NCBI GenBank assembly: GCA_002347685.1 | Contig: DDWS01000032.1 | Location: 10,504-74,503 of the forward strand | DNA: 64,000 nucleotides | Reading direction: 5' to 3' | From: Syntrophaceae bacterium UBA2280 | GTDB taxonomy: Bacteria > Desulfobacterota > Syntrophia > Syntrophales > Smithellaceae | Shown here: one piece after another, positions 1 through 9,247 of the stretch | How the letters are laid out: the number at the start of each line of letters is the position of its first letter | How positions within the stretch are numbered: position 1 is the stretch's first letter | Notes under the pieces: generated by a model | Told to the model about the DNA's origin: nothing | Seen by the model: the letters and a program-made list of their open reading frames with translations, nothing else | The model's database searches: none | Program-made: the position numbers and the translations under genes

Positions 1-9
1 AGAAATGGG

Positions 10-38
10 TTGACATCCCCCGGGCTTTTGTTTAGTCT
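10..38 (+). promoter_or_regulatory. Possible sigma-70 promoter of the gap-pgk-tpiA operon
   Basis: A perfect TTGACA (10-15) is followed after 17 bases by TAGTCT (33-38), a weak -10 box. It lies about 30 bases upstream of the gap start and its AGGAGG ribosome-binding site (56-61). The window begins here, so other upstream elements cannot be excluded. Confidence 0.4.
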
Positions 39-66
39 TTAATATCACAATTTTCAGGAGGCTGAT

Positions 67-1065
67 ATGGCCGTAAAGGTTGCCATAAACGGATTCGGAA
101 GAATCGGACGCTTGGTTTTTCGCGCCGGTTATCAAAGCAAGGATGTGGAGTTCGTGGCGGTCAATGACCTGACGGATTCGAAAACACTTGCCCACCTGCT
201 CAAATATGATTCCATTCACGGCACGCTTCAGGCCGACGTAACGTCTACCCCTCATTCGATCACTGTTGACGGCAGGGAAATCAAAACATTTTCGGTCCGC
301 GAACCGGAGGCGCTCCCGTGGCGGGATCTGGGTGTCGACGTGGTGCTGGAAAGCACGGGAAGATTCACCGACCGCGACGGCGCGGAAAAACATCTCAAGG
401 CCGGCGCCCAAAAGGTCGTCATTTCCGCGCCTGCCAAAAACCCGGATGTCACCTTTGTTTTCGGTGTCAATGCCGAAGATTACGACCGCTCGAAACACCA
501 TGTGATTTCCATGGGATCCTGCACCACCAACTGCCTGGCGCCGATTGTAAAAATCCTGCATCAGGAATTCGGTGTTCACTACGGCTTGATGACAACCATT
601 CACTCCTATACCAACGACCAGGTGGTCCTCGACGAACCGCACAAGGATCTGCGCCGCGCGCGCGCCTCCGCGCTGTCGATGATTCCCACCACAACCGGCG
701 CGGCCCGGGCGATTGCGGAAGTCATCCCCGAAATGAAAGGCAAACTCGACGGACTTGCCATCCGCGTGCCGACGCCCAACGTGTCGCTGGTGGATTTCGT
801 GGCGACACTGGCGCGCGAAACCAGCAAGCAGGAGATCAACGAGAAACTCAAAGAGTATTCGCAAAACACGATGAAAGGCATTTTGTTGTGTTCGGAAGAA
901 GAACTTGTGTCCAGGGATTTCAACGGCAATCCCCATTCGTCGATTGTGGATCTGCCCAACACGACAGTGATCGGCGGCACGATGGTGAAAATACTATCAT
1001 GGTACGACAACGAGTGGGGCTTCTCCAACCGGATGCTTGAACTCTTGTCGTTCATCATGAAATGA
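67..1065 (+). CDS. gap: Type I glyceraldehyde-3-phosphate dehydrogenase
   Basis: Cytoplasmic glycolytic/gluconeogenic enzyme that converts glyceraldehyde-3-phosphate, NAD and phosphate to 1,3-bisphosphoglycerate. At 332 aa it has the normal family length. The N-terminal Rossmann motif NGFGRIGR is at residues 8-15. The catalytic cysteine is C152 in GSCTTNC, and the partner histidine is H179 in TIHSYT. The ATG is preceded by a perfect AGGAGG six bases upstream. It is the first gene of a gap-pgk-tpiA operon, with 21 bases to pgk. Family assignment is secure; cofactor preference (NAD rather than NADP) is inferred from the type I sequence. Confidence 0.98.
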   Translation: MAVKVAINGFGRIGRLVFRAGYQSKDVEFVAVNDLTDSKTLAHLLKYDSIHGTLQADVTSTPHSITVDGREIKTFSVREPEALPWRDLGVDVVLESTGRFTDRDGAEKHLKAGAQKVVISAPAKNPDVTFVFGVNAEDYDRSKHHVISMGSCTTNCLAPIVKILHQEFGVHYGLMTTIHSYTNDQVVLDEPHKDLRRARASALSMIPTTTGAARAIAEVIPEMKGKLDGLAIRVPTPNVSLVDFVATLARETSKQEINEKLKEYSQNTMKGILLCSEEELVSRDFNGNPHSSIVDLPNTTVIGGTMVKILSWYDNEWGFSNRMLELLSFIMK

Positions 1066-1086
1066 ATCATACGAGAGGTCATATCG

Positions 1087-2262
1087 ATGAAGTACCTGGA
1101 TCAACTGGATGTCGGCGGAAAGAAGGTATTGGTGCGCGTGGATTTCAACGTGCCGATGGACAAGGCAGGCAATGTCACGGACGATACCCGTGTTCGTGCA
1201 AGTTTGGCCACGATCAATTACATCCTGGCGGGAGGCGGTAAAGCCATTGTCATGTCCCATCTGGGACGGCCCAAAGGAAAAAGGGTGGACGAGTTTTCAT
1301 TAAAACCGGTTGCACCGGTTTTGTCCGCGCTTTTAAAAAAAGAGGTTCCTTTTATTGACGACTGTATCGGCGAAAAAGTGCTGCACGCGGCAGCTGAAAT
1401 GAAGGCGGGCGATGTGATCCTGCTGGAGAACCTGCGGTTTCATCCGGGTGAAGATAAAAACGACGAAGCGTTTGCGCAGGAACTGGCCAAAATCGGCGAT
1501 ATGTATATCAACGACGCGTTTGCCGTATCGCACCGCGCGGCGGCCTCCAACACCGCGATCACCCGGTTTATGCCCGTGTGCGCAGCCGGATTTCTTCTGA
1601 AAAATGAGATAGAGTATTTCAATCAGGCCATGGGAAATCCCGTCCGTCCGCTGGTTGCGATCATCGGCGGGGCCAAGGTTTCCGATAAAATCACCGTGTT
1701 GGAAAATCTTATCGATAAAGTCGACAAACTGATCGTAGGCGGCGGCATGGCCTTCACTTTCCTGAAGGCTCAGGGGTTCAATGTCGGCAAATCCCTGTGT
1801 GAAACGGAAATGCTCGATCTGGCCCGAAAGATCATGGACAAAGCCAAATCTAAAAACGTGCTGTTTTTACTGCCGGTCGATGTGGTCATTGCCAAGGCCC
1901 CGGCGGCGGACGCGGAAACGAGCGTGGTCGGCGTCAAGGATATTCCCGACGACGAAATGGGACTGGACATCGGTCCCGCGACGATTGCCGCTTTCACCGA
2001 TGTGGTTCAATCCGCAAAGACCATCGTCTGGAACGGGCCTTTGGGCATGTTTGAGCTTGCGCCTTTTTCTTCGGGCACATTCAAACTGGTGGATGCAGTT
2101 GTGGCCTCCGGCGCTTTGACGATTGTCGGCGGCGGCGATACGGACACGGCCATTCACAAAACAGGGAAGAGCTCTCAGATATCTTATATTTCCACCGGCG
2201 GCGGCGCCTTTCTGGAGCTGCTGGAAGGCAAAACCCTGCCGGCAGTGGCCGCGCTCGGTTAA
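1087..2262 (+). CDS. pgk: Phosphoglycerate kinase
   Basis: Transfers the acyl phosphate of 1,3-bisphosphoglycerate to ADP, giving ATP and 3-phosphoglycerate. It is 391 aa, typical of bacterial PGK. Visible motifs are the substrate-binding RVDFNVP (residues 17-23), GGAKVSDK in mid-protein, VGGGMAFTFL, the hinge-region NGPLGMFE and the C-terminal nucleotide-binding GGGDTDTA. It lies between gap and tpiA, 13 bases before tpiA, so the three are probably co-transcribed. Nothing unusual is seen. Confidence 0.98.
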   Translation: MKYLDQLDVGGKKVLVRVDFNVPMDKAGNVTDDTRVRASLATINYILAGGGKAIVMSHLGRPKGKRVDEFSLKPVAPVLSALLKKEVPFIDDCIGEKVLHAAAEMKAGDVILLENLRFHPGEDKNDEAFAQELAKIGDMYINDAFAVSHRAAASNTAITRFMPVCAAGFLLKNEIEYFNQAMGNPVRPLVAIIGGAKVSDKITVLENLIDKVDKLIVGGGMAFTFLKAQGFNVGKSLCETEMLDLARKIMDKAKSKNVLFLLPVDVVIAKAPAADAETSVVGVKDIPDDEMGLDIGPATIAAFTDVVQSAKTIVWNGPLGMFELAPFSSGTFKLVDAVVASGALTIVGGGDTDTAIHKTGKSSQISYISTGGGAFLELLEGKTLPAVAALG

Positions 2263-2275
2263 ATGGAGGAAAAAA

Positions 2276-3022
2276 ATGAGAAAATGGATCGTTGCCGGCA
2301 ACTGGAAGATGCACAACACGATTGCCGAATCCGTGGAGTTGGCCCGCGCGATTAAAGAGGGGACCGCCGGGCTGAATAAAGGCGAGGTGGTGATTGCGCC
2401 GCCGTTTACCGCGCTGGCCAGTGTCGCCGAAGCGATCAGGGGTTCTTTTGTTTCGCTTGCAGCGCAAAACATGTATAGCGAAGACAAGGGTGCTTATACC
2501 GGTGAGGTCGCGCCCGGGATGCTCATAGATGCAGGCTGCGTGTATGTCCTCCTCGGCCATTCGGAACGACGCAAATATTTTTTTGAAACCGACGAAGGTG
2601 TCAACCTGAAGGTCAAAAAAGCGCTGGCTGCCGGTTTAAAGCCGATTATCTGCGTGGGCGAAACAGATGACGAAAGGGTCGGCGGTATCACTAAATCCGT
2701 TGTGGACCGGCAGGTTCAGGGTGCGCTCGCGGGTGTCGAAACCATTGAAAATGTGGTTGTCGCCTACGAGCCGGTCTGGGCCATTGGCACAGGCAAGGTG
2801 GCCACATCCGCACAGGCCGGGGAAGTGCATGCCTTCATCCGCTCAATTCTCAAAAAACTATACGGCGCTGCGGCGCAAGACGCTCGTATCCTCTATGGCG
2901 GCAGTGTGACGAAAGACAATGTCGCCGAGCTTGCCGCGATGGAAGACATCGACGGCGCGCTCGTTGGCGGTGCGTCATTAAAACCGGACGGCTTTTTAGG
3001 CATCATTTCCCGGATGCCCTAG
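2276..3022 (+). CDS. tpiA: Triose-phosphate isomerase
   Basis: Interconverts dihydroxyacetone phosphate and glyceraldehyde-3-phosphate. The open frame extends upstream into pgk, but the real start is the ATG at 2276, preceded by ATGGAGGA. That gives 248 aa, the usual TIM length, beginning MRKWIVAGNWKMH. Catalytic residues are in place: K11 in GNWKM, H95 in LGHSERR and E165 in YEPVWAIGTG. The phosphate-binding LYGGSV is near the C terminus. In many bacteria secG follows tpiA; here a flavodoxin-like gene does. Confidence 0.98.
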   Translation: MRKWIVAGNWKMHNTIAESVELARAIKEGTAGLNKGEVVIAPPFTALASVAEAIRGSFVSLAAQNMYSEDKGAYTGEVAPGMLIDAGCVYVLLGHSERRKYFFETDEGVNLKVKKALAAGLKPIICVGETDDERVGGITKSVVDRQVQGALAGVETIENVVVAYEPVWAIGTGKVATSAQAGEVHAFIRSILKKLYGAAAQDARILYGGSVTKDNVAELAAMEDIDGALVGGASLKPDGFLGIISRMP

Positions 3023-3112
3023 ATCATCTTTTTCCTGCGCAGGGGACGACTGCTCCGCATCCGCCCGGGACAGGCCGACTGCTTTCTGCGTCTGTCTCCA
3101 TGGCCTGTTTTT

Positions 3113-3571
3113 ATGATGACGAAAATCCTGATTGTTTATCATTCTCAAACCGGACACACAAAACAGATGGCCGATGCGGTCTGCGAAGGCGCGAAAGCCA
3201 TCGACGGCGTCGAAATCATTTTTAAAAAAGCCCATGAAGCCACGCTCGATGATCTTTTAGCCTGCGACGGCCTGGCCGTCGGCACGCCGGAGAATTTCGG
3301 ATACATGTCCGGTTTGATCAAGGACTTTTTCGACCGGACCTATCCGGAGGCCCAGGATAAGGTTTTCCGTAAACCCTTTGTGGTTTTCATCAGCGCGGGC
3401 AATGACGGCTCCGGCGCGCTGCGGGCCATTGAACGCATTGCCCTGGGCTACAAATTCAAAACTGTTTTCAGCCCGGTGATCGCTCAAGGAGAAATCACCG
3501 AAGAGATTCTGGAGAAGTGCCGCGAACTCGGCGGCACGCTGGCCGGCGGCTGCGCCATGGGGATTTACTGA
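3113..3571 (+). CDS. Flavodoxin-like FMN-binding protein
   Basis: A 152-aa cytoplasmic flavodoxin-fold protein. The N-terminal beta strand and FMN phosphate loop read ILIVYHSQTGHTK. The aromatic/PENFGYMSG stretch near residue 60 is the second flavin-contacting loop seen in WrbA- and flavodoxin-type NAD(P)H oxidoreductases. Two ATGs in tandem (3113, 3116) can serve as start and neither has a strong ribosome-binding site. It lies 90 bases downstream of tpiA on the same strand. It may act as a flavin electron carrier or quinone/FMN reductase; the substrate cannot be read from the sequence. Confidence 0.8.
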   Translation: MMTKILIVYHSQTGHTKQMADAVCEGAKAIDGVEIIFKKAHEATLDDLLACDGLAVGTPENFGYMSGLIKDFFDRTYPEAQDKVFRKPFVVFISAGNDGSGALRAIERIALGYKFKTVFSPVIAQGEITEEILEKCRELGGTLAGGCAMGIY

Positions 3572-3588
3572 AAGGACGAGAGGCGAAC

Positions 3589-3951
3589 ATGAAAGCCCTT
3601 ACCTGGTTGTATATGATGAATGCTACTTTGCTTTTATTGCATGAAATTGAATCGGCATATGAAAAAGAATGGGAAATACTGAAGTTACCCGGCTCAATCA
3701 CTGGATTTTTGCTTCTACACATTCCGGTGATCATGTTAATTCTCTATGGATTAATTGAGATTGAAAAAATTTCCACGATTGGAATGATATTGGGAATCCT
3801 CCTGGGGATGGGTGGAGTGATTCCTTTCATCGTGCATAAGATTATTTTTAAGACCCCGGATCACTTCGGGTTGCCTGTATCCAACGTAATCATCTATCTG
3901 AATATCCTAACCGGAATCAGTTTGCTGTTTTTTTCCGTGCGTTATTATTAG
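3589..3951 (+). CDS. Small four-helix membrane protein (DUF6713-like)
   Basis: About 120 aa, almost entirely hydrophobic, with four predicted transmembrane segments. Near the N terminus is LLLLHEIESAYEKEWEIL, an HE...EW pattern that recalls the small membrane family DUF6713. The longer upstream frame overlaps the flavodoxin gene, so the start at 3589 (after AGGACGAGAGG) is preferred. It is visibly richer in A+T than its neighbours. It sits 17 bases after the flavodoxin gene and may be in the same transcript. No function is known to me. Confidence 0.6.
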   Translation: MKALTWLYMMNATLLLLHEIESAYEKEWEILKLPGSITGFLLLHIPVIMLILYGLIEIEKISTIGMILGILLGMGGVIPFIVHKIIFKTPDHFGLPVSNVIIYLNILTGISLLFFSVRYY

Positions 3952-3998
3952 TCCGGCCTGGAAGGGTCCGGGAAGGGGCAGGAAGGAGAAGAGAAGTC

Positions 3999-4535
3999 GT
4001 GCAAGATGGAATTGAAAAAACTCAAATCAGGGATTTGCTGGGGAAAGATTGGCTTACCCATGACGGGATGTGGTTTTACCATGCTTTCCATCAATGCGGG
4101 ATCAAGAAGGCCAATGAATTAAACAAAGCGGCCATCAAATCCCTGGCGCCCATCGAGATCGACAGAATGAAGAAAATTCTGGGGATCGTCCACGAAAAAT
4201 TCGAGACATTTGATGGACTCGTGCAGTTTATGCTTGCTGCACTGGAACTGACCCTGCCGGATTCGGTTTTTAAGAATTTTCACATCACCCCGTCTGCTGG
4301 AAATTTTATCCGCTGGCAATGGGAAAGATCACAATGCTTCGCTTACAAGGGAATGAAGCAGATTGGCGTCATTGACGGATACCGCTGCGGCGTAATGTAC
4401 AGAATTGAATGCTGGCTTGAAGCCCTGGATGTGAGATATTCGATGCAGCCGGTAATCGAAGGGTGCCTCATGCATGATCAAGGGGTGTGCGAGGGGCAGA
4501 TACAGGTATTTCTTACGAAAGAGGAAGTGAACTGA
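3999..4535 (+). CDS. Uncharacterised cytoplasmic protein (DUF6125-like)
   Basis: A 178-aa soluble protein starting at GTG, preceded by GGAAGGAGAA. The N-terminal part (THDGMWFYHAFHQCGIKKAN, then SLAPIEIDRMKKILG) matches my recollection of the DUF6125 family, common in anaerobic Deltaproteobacteria. The C-terminal half has several cysteines (CFAY, YRCGVMYRIECW, EGCLMHDQGVCEG) that could bind a metal or cofactor. There is no signal peptide or membrane segment. Its biochemical role is unknown. Confidence 0.6.
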   Translation: MQDGIEKTQIRDLLGKDWLTHDGMWFYHAFHQCGIKKANELNKAAIKSLAPIEIDRMKKILGIVHEKFETFDGLVQFMLAALELTLPDSVFKNFHITPSAGNFIRWQWERSQCFAYKGMKQIGVIDGYRCGVMYRIECWLEALDVRYSMQPVIEGCLMHDQGVCEGQIQVFLTKEEVN

Positions 4536-4636
4536 CTCAGGAACCTTACCATCGCGTTTAAATTTCAGACATATTCACCCTTGCCGTCAATCATGCCGCC
4601 AAAGGGAAATTCAGGCCGTGATTAAAAGGTTTGGCG

Positions 4637-5611
4637 CTATGTCTTTCGGGAAAGAATATATTCCGCCACGGCGTGCAGGTGATCCTTTTCAGGGCCGTCC
4701 GGGAAAACCCTCAGCCCCTCTTTTGCCTCTCCGATGAACTGTGCGGCGCGATGGAGAGAATAGTCGATGCCTCCGGATTTCTGAATGGCTTCAAAAATTG
4801 CTGCGGTTGTTTGCGGTGAAAACGCCTTTTTTTCGATGATGCCCTGAATCTCATGCCGCCGGGACTGCGTGCTTGCGGCGAGCGTGTAAATCAGCGGCAA
4901 CGTCATTTTCCCTTCTTCCAGATCCTTGCCGATGGCCTTGCCGAAATCTTCTTCGCGGGCCATGTAATCGAGCGTGTCGTCCGTGATTTGAAACGCCATG
5001 CCGATTTTGTAGCCGAATTGTCCGAGAGCCCGGGTCTGCGGCTCTGAAGCCCCGCCCAGCACCGCGCCGCTTTCGCAGGCGGCGGAAATGAGCACGGCGG
5101 TTTTCTTTTCTACGATGCTGAGGTATTCCGCTTCCGTCAGGCTCGTATCGCCGCATTTCATCAGTTGAAAGACTTCGCCTTCCGACATGATGTTGGTCAT
5201 CTTCGACATGATCTGAACAATCCGGATGTCGCCGATTTCGGACAAAAGCTTGAAGGCTTTGGAATACAGAAAATCGCCGACCAGGACGCTTGCGGAATTG
5301 CCCCAGATGTTGTTGGCGGAGGTTTTTCCCCGGCGGATGACGGCTTCGTCGATGACGTCGTCGTGCAGGAGGCTGGCGGTGTGGATGAATTCAATGGAGG
5401 CTGCAAGCGGAAAACGATGTTCACCGCCATAGGCGCACATCCGCGAACAGATCAGGTGCAGGAGGGGCCGGAAACGCTTGCCTCCGCTGTCGATTAAGTG
5501 ATGGGCGATTTCAGGGATCAGTTTTACCTCGGAAGTGATGTAGCGGTCCAGGTGACCTTCAATTTGCCGCATCTCATCGGCATAGGCGTGGAAGACTTCG
5601 GAAATGTGCAT
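4637..5611 (-). CDS. Polyprenyl diphosphate synthase (IspB-type)
   Basis: A 324-aa trans-isoprenyl diphosphate synthase that extends farnesyl diphosphate with isopentenyl diphosphate, probably to make the side chain of menaquinone. The first aspartate-rich motif is DDVID (residues 84-88, in LLHDDVIDEA) and the second is DDTLD (211-215, in QITDDTLDY). GGKRFRP, the pyrophosphate-binding motif, is at 43-49. The frame is open to 5674, but the ATG at 5611 (MHISEVF...) fits the family N terminus better and has GAGG upstream. It is the last gene of a minus-strand run plsC-ftsK-rimO-this gene. Chain length cannot be told from sequence by eye. Confidence 0.9.
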   Translation of the reverse strand: MHISEVFHAYADEMRQIEGHLDRYITSEVKLIPEIAHHLIDSGGKRFRPLLHLICSRMCAYGGEHRFPLAASIEFIHTASLLHDDVIDEAVIRRGKTSANNIWGNSASVLVGDFLYSKAFKLLSEIGDIRIVQIMSKMTNIMSEGEVFQLMKCGDTSLTEAEYLSIVEKKTAVLISAACESGAVLGGASEPQTRALGQFGYKIGMAFQITDDTLDYMAREEDFGKAIGKDLEEGKMTLPLIYTLAASTQSRRHEIQGIIEKKAFSPQTTAAIFEAIQKSGGIDYSLHRAAQFIGEAKEGLRVFPDGPEKDHLHAVAEYILSRKT

Positions 5612-5681
5612 GACGATTCTGACCTCGGGAATATTTGTGTGAAAACTATATTGGAAACAGCTGGTGATTGTCAAACAGGAT

Positions 5682-7016
5682 TTACAGGACTTCCCCGAAC
5701 AGGTCGTAATGATCCGCTGCGGTGATTTTGCATTTCACCATCGCCGGGATTATTATGCCGCTGTTTTTGACATAGGTGACACCGTCGATTTCCGGGGACT
5801 GACGGCGGCACCGGCCGGAAAAGGTGTAGCCTTCGCGGTCGCTTTCTTCTTCGATCAGGACTTCCTGAACCGATCCGATCAGTTCCTGGTTGATCGCGTA
5901 GGAAATATCGGCCTGCTCGTTCATGATGACGTCGCATCTGCGGTGCTTTTCTTTTTCTGATATCCGCGAAGGCCGCTCGGCAGCGGGCGTGCCCTCTTCG
6001 CGCGAATAGGTAAAAACACCCAGATGATCAAAGCGGACATCACGCATAAAGTCCAGCATGCGCTCAAAGCGTTTTTGAGTCTCGCCGGGAAAACCCACCA
6101 TCAGCGATGTTCTCAACGCGACGTCGGGCATGATCTCCCGGGACTGCCGAATGATCTCTGAAATGCGGGTGGCGCTGACGTTGCGGTGCATGGCCGCCAG
6201 AAGATGATCGTCGATATGCTGAATCGGCAGATCGATATACCGGCAGATTTTATCATGGCCGGCCATGGTCTCCAGAACATCGGTGGTGATATGCGCCGGA
6301 TGCGCGTAAAGCAGACGGATCCACCGGATGGATTTGATAGCGGCAAGGCCGCCCAGCAATTGGGCCAGCGTCGGCCGGCTTTTCAAATCCCGGCCATAGG
6401 CGGTGGTGTCCTGGCCGATCAGGATAATTTCCGAGCTGCCGCGGGAGGCAAGCTTTTGCGCTTCGAGCAGAATATCGTCCGGCATACGGCTTCGGGCTTT
6501 CCCCCGGATAGCGGGAATGGCGCAGTACGTGCAGTGGTTGGAGCAACCGTCGGATATCTTTAAATAGGCGCTTACAGACTTCGAGGACAATATCCGTTCG
6601 TGTCCGGCGGTCATCAGAAAATCCGGTTTGGTGATCACAGCGGCGCGTGTTGTTTTTTTCAGATGGCGGACAATGTTTCCCACTTCGCCCGTGCCGATCC
6701 ATAAATCCACTTCGGGAATATCGCTGAGCAGCTCTTTTCCATATCGCTGGGCCAGGCAGCCGGCCACAATCAGCTTCACGTCGGGTTTGCGCCTCTTTTT
6801 TTCTTCGGCAAGCGAAAGAATAATTTCGAGGGCCTCTTCCTTGGCCGGCTGAATAAAACCGCAGGTGTTGACGATGACGACGTCGGCCCGGTCGGGACTG
6901 TTCACAATGTTCATGCCGGACGCCTGCGCAAGGCCGCCCATGACCTCCGAATCGATCAGGTTCTTGGAGCAGCCCAGAGAAATAATATGCAGTTTGCGCG
7001 AAGAGGGATTTTTCAC
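5682..7016 (-). CDS. rimO: Ribosomal protein S12 methylthiotransferase RimO
   Basis: Radical-SAM methylthiotransferase that adds a methylthio group to a conserved aspartate of ribosomal protein S12. The 444-aa protein has the three domains in order: an N-terminal UPF0004 domain with the auxiliary-cluster cysteines C16 (LGCSKN), C52 (NTCGF) and C87 (VAGCLAQRY); a radical-SAM core with C158, C162 and C165 (CSNHCTYC); and a C-terminal TRAM domain. The DGCSNHCTYCAIP signature separates RimO from the related MiaB. The start overlaps the ftsK stop by 4 bases, so translation is probably coupled. Confidence 0.96.
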   Translation of the reverse strand: MKNPSSRKLHIISLGCSKNLIDSEVMGGLAQASGMNIVNSPDRADVVIVNTCGFIQPAKEEALEIILSLAEEKKRRKPDVKLIVAGCLAQRYGKELLSDIPEVDLWIGTGEVGNIVRHLKKTTRAAVITKPDFLMTAGHERILSSKSVSAYLKISDGCSNHCTYCAIPAIRGKARSRMPDDILLEAQKLASRGSSEIILIGQDTTAYGRDLKSRPTLAQLLGGLAAIKSIRWIRLLYAHPAHITTDVLETMAGHDKICRYIDLPIQHIDDHLLAAMHRNVSATRISEIIRQSREIMPDVALRTSLMVGFPGETQKRFERMLDFMRDVRFDHLGVFTYSREEGTPAAERPSRISEKEKHRRCDVIMNEQADISYAINQELIGSVQEVLIEEESDREGYTFSGRCRRQSPEIDGVTYVKNSGIIIPAMVKCKITAADHYDLFGEVL

Positions 7017-9247
7017 TGTGGAAGCTTTCTGATAAGCACTTTGCGGGGTTTCGCGCCGTCGGACGGGCCCACGATGCCTTCGCGCTCCATTTGTTCGATC
7101 ATGCGTGCGGCACGGTTATAGCCGATTTTCATGTAACGCTGAACCAGCGAGATGGAGGCCTGCCCCAATTCACCCACCAGCGCGACCGCCTCGTCGTACT
7201 TTTCGTCAAAGCCGTCTTCGTCCTGCCTGGCCTGGGCGGATTCGAATTCAAATTTTTCAATGGAGGCGTCGTAGGTGGGCTGGGCCTGGATTTTGATGAA
7301 TTCGACAATGCGTGAAATTTCCTCATCCGAAACATACGCGCCGTGAATACGCGTGAGCTTGGATGTGCCCGGCGGGATAAAGAGCATATCGCCCGCGCCC
7401 AGCAGCTTTTCCGCGCCCGGCTGATCGATAATGGTGCGCGAATCGATTTTGGACGAGACCTTGAAGGAGATGCGCGTGGGGAAGTTGGCTTTGATCAGGC
7501 CGGTGATCACATCCACGGACGGTCGTTGCGTGGCGATGATCAGGTGAATCCCTGCAGCGCGCGCCATCTGGGCAAGCCGGGTGACCGATTCTTCCACATC
7601 GCGCGGCGCGATCATCATCAGATCGGCCAGTTCGTCGATCACCACAATGATATAGGGAAGCTTGACGTGTTCAACCGGGGGAAGGCTCTCTGCTGCGCCT
7701 TCCGGCGCACTGAAGTCCGGGAGGATCGGTGCTTTGGGCGCGGATGATGGGAAAGCCGCCTTGCCTTTGGCGCCCGTGAGGATCATTTCGTTGTACGCAT
7801 CGATGCTTTTCACGCCCAGCATGCTGATCACTCTGTAACGGCGCTCCATCTCTTCGACGGTCCAGCGAAGGACCTGTGAAGCTTTTTTCGGGTCCACCAC
7901 GACGGGATGCAGCAGGTGGGGGATGCCTTCATAGGAGGAGAGTTCCAGGCGCTTGGGATCGACCATCAGAAACTTGATGTCGTCCGGCTGCGCCTTGAAA
8001 AGAATGCTGCAGATCATGGCGTTGAGCGCGACGCTTTTTCCGGAGCCGGTGGTGCCGGCAATCAGCAGGTGCGGCATTTTCGCCAGGTCGGCGATGACGG
8101 AAGTTCCGACGAAGTCAACGCCCAGCGCCATGGGCAGACGCAGGGACGATTTGGTAAACGCATCATGGTTGAGGACATCTTTCAGAAAGACGGGATCCCT
8201 CTTGAGATTGGGGATTTCAATGCCGATGACGGACTTGCCGGGAATCGGCGCGAGAATCCGGATGCTCGGCGCCATCAGTGCCAGCGCCAGGTCGTCGGCC
8301 AGATTGGTGATGCGGTTGATTTTAACACCGGGCGCCGGTTCCAGTTCATACATGGTAATCACCGGGCCGGGCATCACTTCCACGACGCGCGCTTCCACGC
8401 CGAAATCCGCCAGCTTTTTTTCAAGAATACGCGAATTGGTCACCAGATGATCGCGTTTGACACGTGCATCCTTCTGCGGGGCTTCTTCCAGCAGTGTAAA
8501 GGGTGGCAATTGAAATTTGCCGTCGGACTTGAGCCTGGAAAAATCAAAATGTGTCTGCTCGACTTTTTTGGGTTTTGGTTTTCTGGGCGCGGGCTCGGTT
8601 TCTTTCATAACGGGCGGCGGGTGTCTTTCAATTTTCAATCCGGAGGAAAAACGGGTGAATACCGAAGCGACACGGTCACCGACGGCTTTCAACAGGCCGC
8701 GTAATCTCCGGGAAAACGACTCCGTAACAGAAACGAGAGAAAAATCAATGATGAAAAAAAGCGAGACGATGAACGTGAAACACAAAATGATGTAGGTGCC
8801 TGCCGCGTTGAAGTAGTTGAGCAGGAATCCGACAAGTTCCGAGCCGATCAGTCCGCCCGCTTGAAGATCTTCGCCGTAAATGGCAACCCCTCCCCCGATC
8901 AGTTTGGCCAGCAGGCCCGCGCAGGAAATGGTAAAGAAGAAGAGGCCCAGGAAACGGGGGGTGTTTGCGGCAAACGACGGACGAAGAAAGTATCGAAAAG
9001 CCATGGTCAGCAGGGTGACGGGCAGCAGAAAGGCCGCGATGCCCATGAGCCGGATGAGGGAATCCGCTGTGTACGAGCCGAATGTTCCCGTGAGGTTATG
9101 CGTGGAGATTTCGTCCGCGACGAAGCGCGTGAAGGAAGGGTCCTGCGGCGAGTAGGAAAACAGGCTCAGCAGGAAAAACACGGCCAGTGCCAGGCAGACG
9201 ACGCCTTTGATCTCCCGTGTTCTTTTATGGAGGGTTTCTTCCGTCAT
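7013..9247 (-). CDS. ftsK: DNA translocase FtsK
   Basis: 744 aa, a septum-anchored DNA pump that segregates chromosome termini. The N-terminal ~180 residues contain four predicted transmembrane helices. A short charged linker follows, then the RecA-like motor with Walker A GTTGSGKSV and Walker B region IIVVIDELADLMM. The C-terminal winged-helix gamma domain (SISLVQRYMKIGYNRAARM) reads KOPS sites. The linker is short, as in SpoIIIE-like forms. The start codon follows the plsC stop directly and the stop overlaps rimO. Confidence 0.97.
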   Translation of the reverse strand: MTEETLHKRTREIKGVVCLALAVFFLLSLFSYSPQDPSFTRFVADEISTHNLTGTFGSYTADSLIRLMGIAAFLLPVTLLTMAFRYFLRPSFAANTPRFLGLFFFTISCAGLLAKLIGGGVAIYGEDLQAGGLIGSELVGFLLNYFNAAGTYIILCFTFIVSLFFIIDFSLVSVTESFSRRLRGLLKAVGDRVASVFTRFSSGLKIERHPPPVMKETEPAPRKPKPKKVEQTHFDFSRLKSDGKFQLPPFTLLEEAPQKDARVKRDHLVTNSRILEKKLADFGVEARVVEVMPGPVITMYELEPAPGVKINRITNLADDLALALMAPSIRILAPIPGKSVIGIEIPNLKRDPVFLKDVLNHDAFTKSSLRLPMALGVDFVGTSVIADLAKMPHLLIAGTTGSGKSVALNAMICSILFKAQPDDIKFLMVDPKRLELSSYEGIPHLLHPVVVDPKKASQVLRWTVEEMERRYRVISMLGVKSIDAYNEMILTGAKGKAAFPSSAPKAPILPDFSAPEGAAESLPPVEHVKLPYIIVVIDELADLMMIAPRDVEESVTRLAQMARAAGIHLIIATQRPSVDVITGLIKANFPTRISFKVSSKIDSRTIIDQPGAEKLLGAGDMLFIPPGTSKLTRIHGAYVSDEEISRIVEFIKIQAQPTYDASIEKFEFESAQARQDEDGFDEKYDEAVALVGELGQASISLVQRYMKIGYNRAARMIEQMEREGIVGPSDGAKPRKVLIRKLPQ

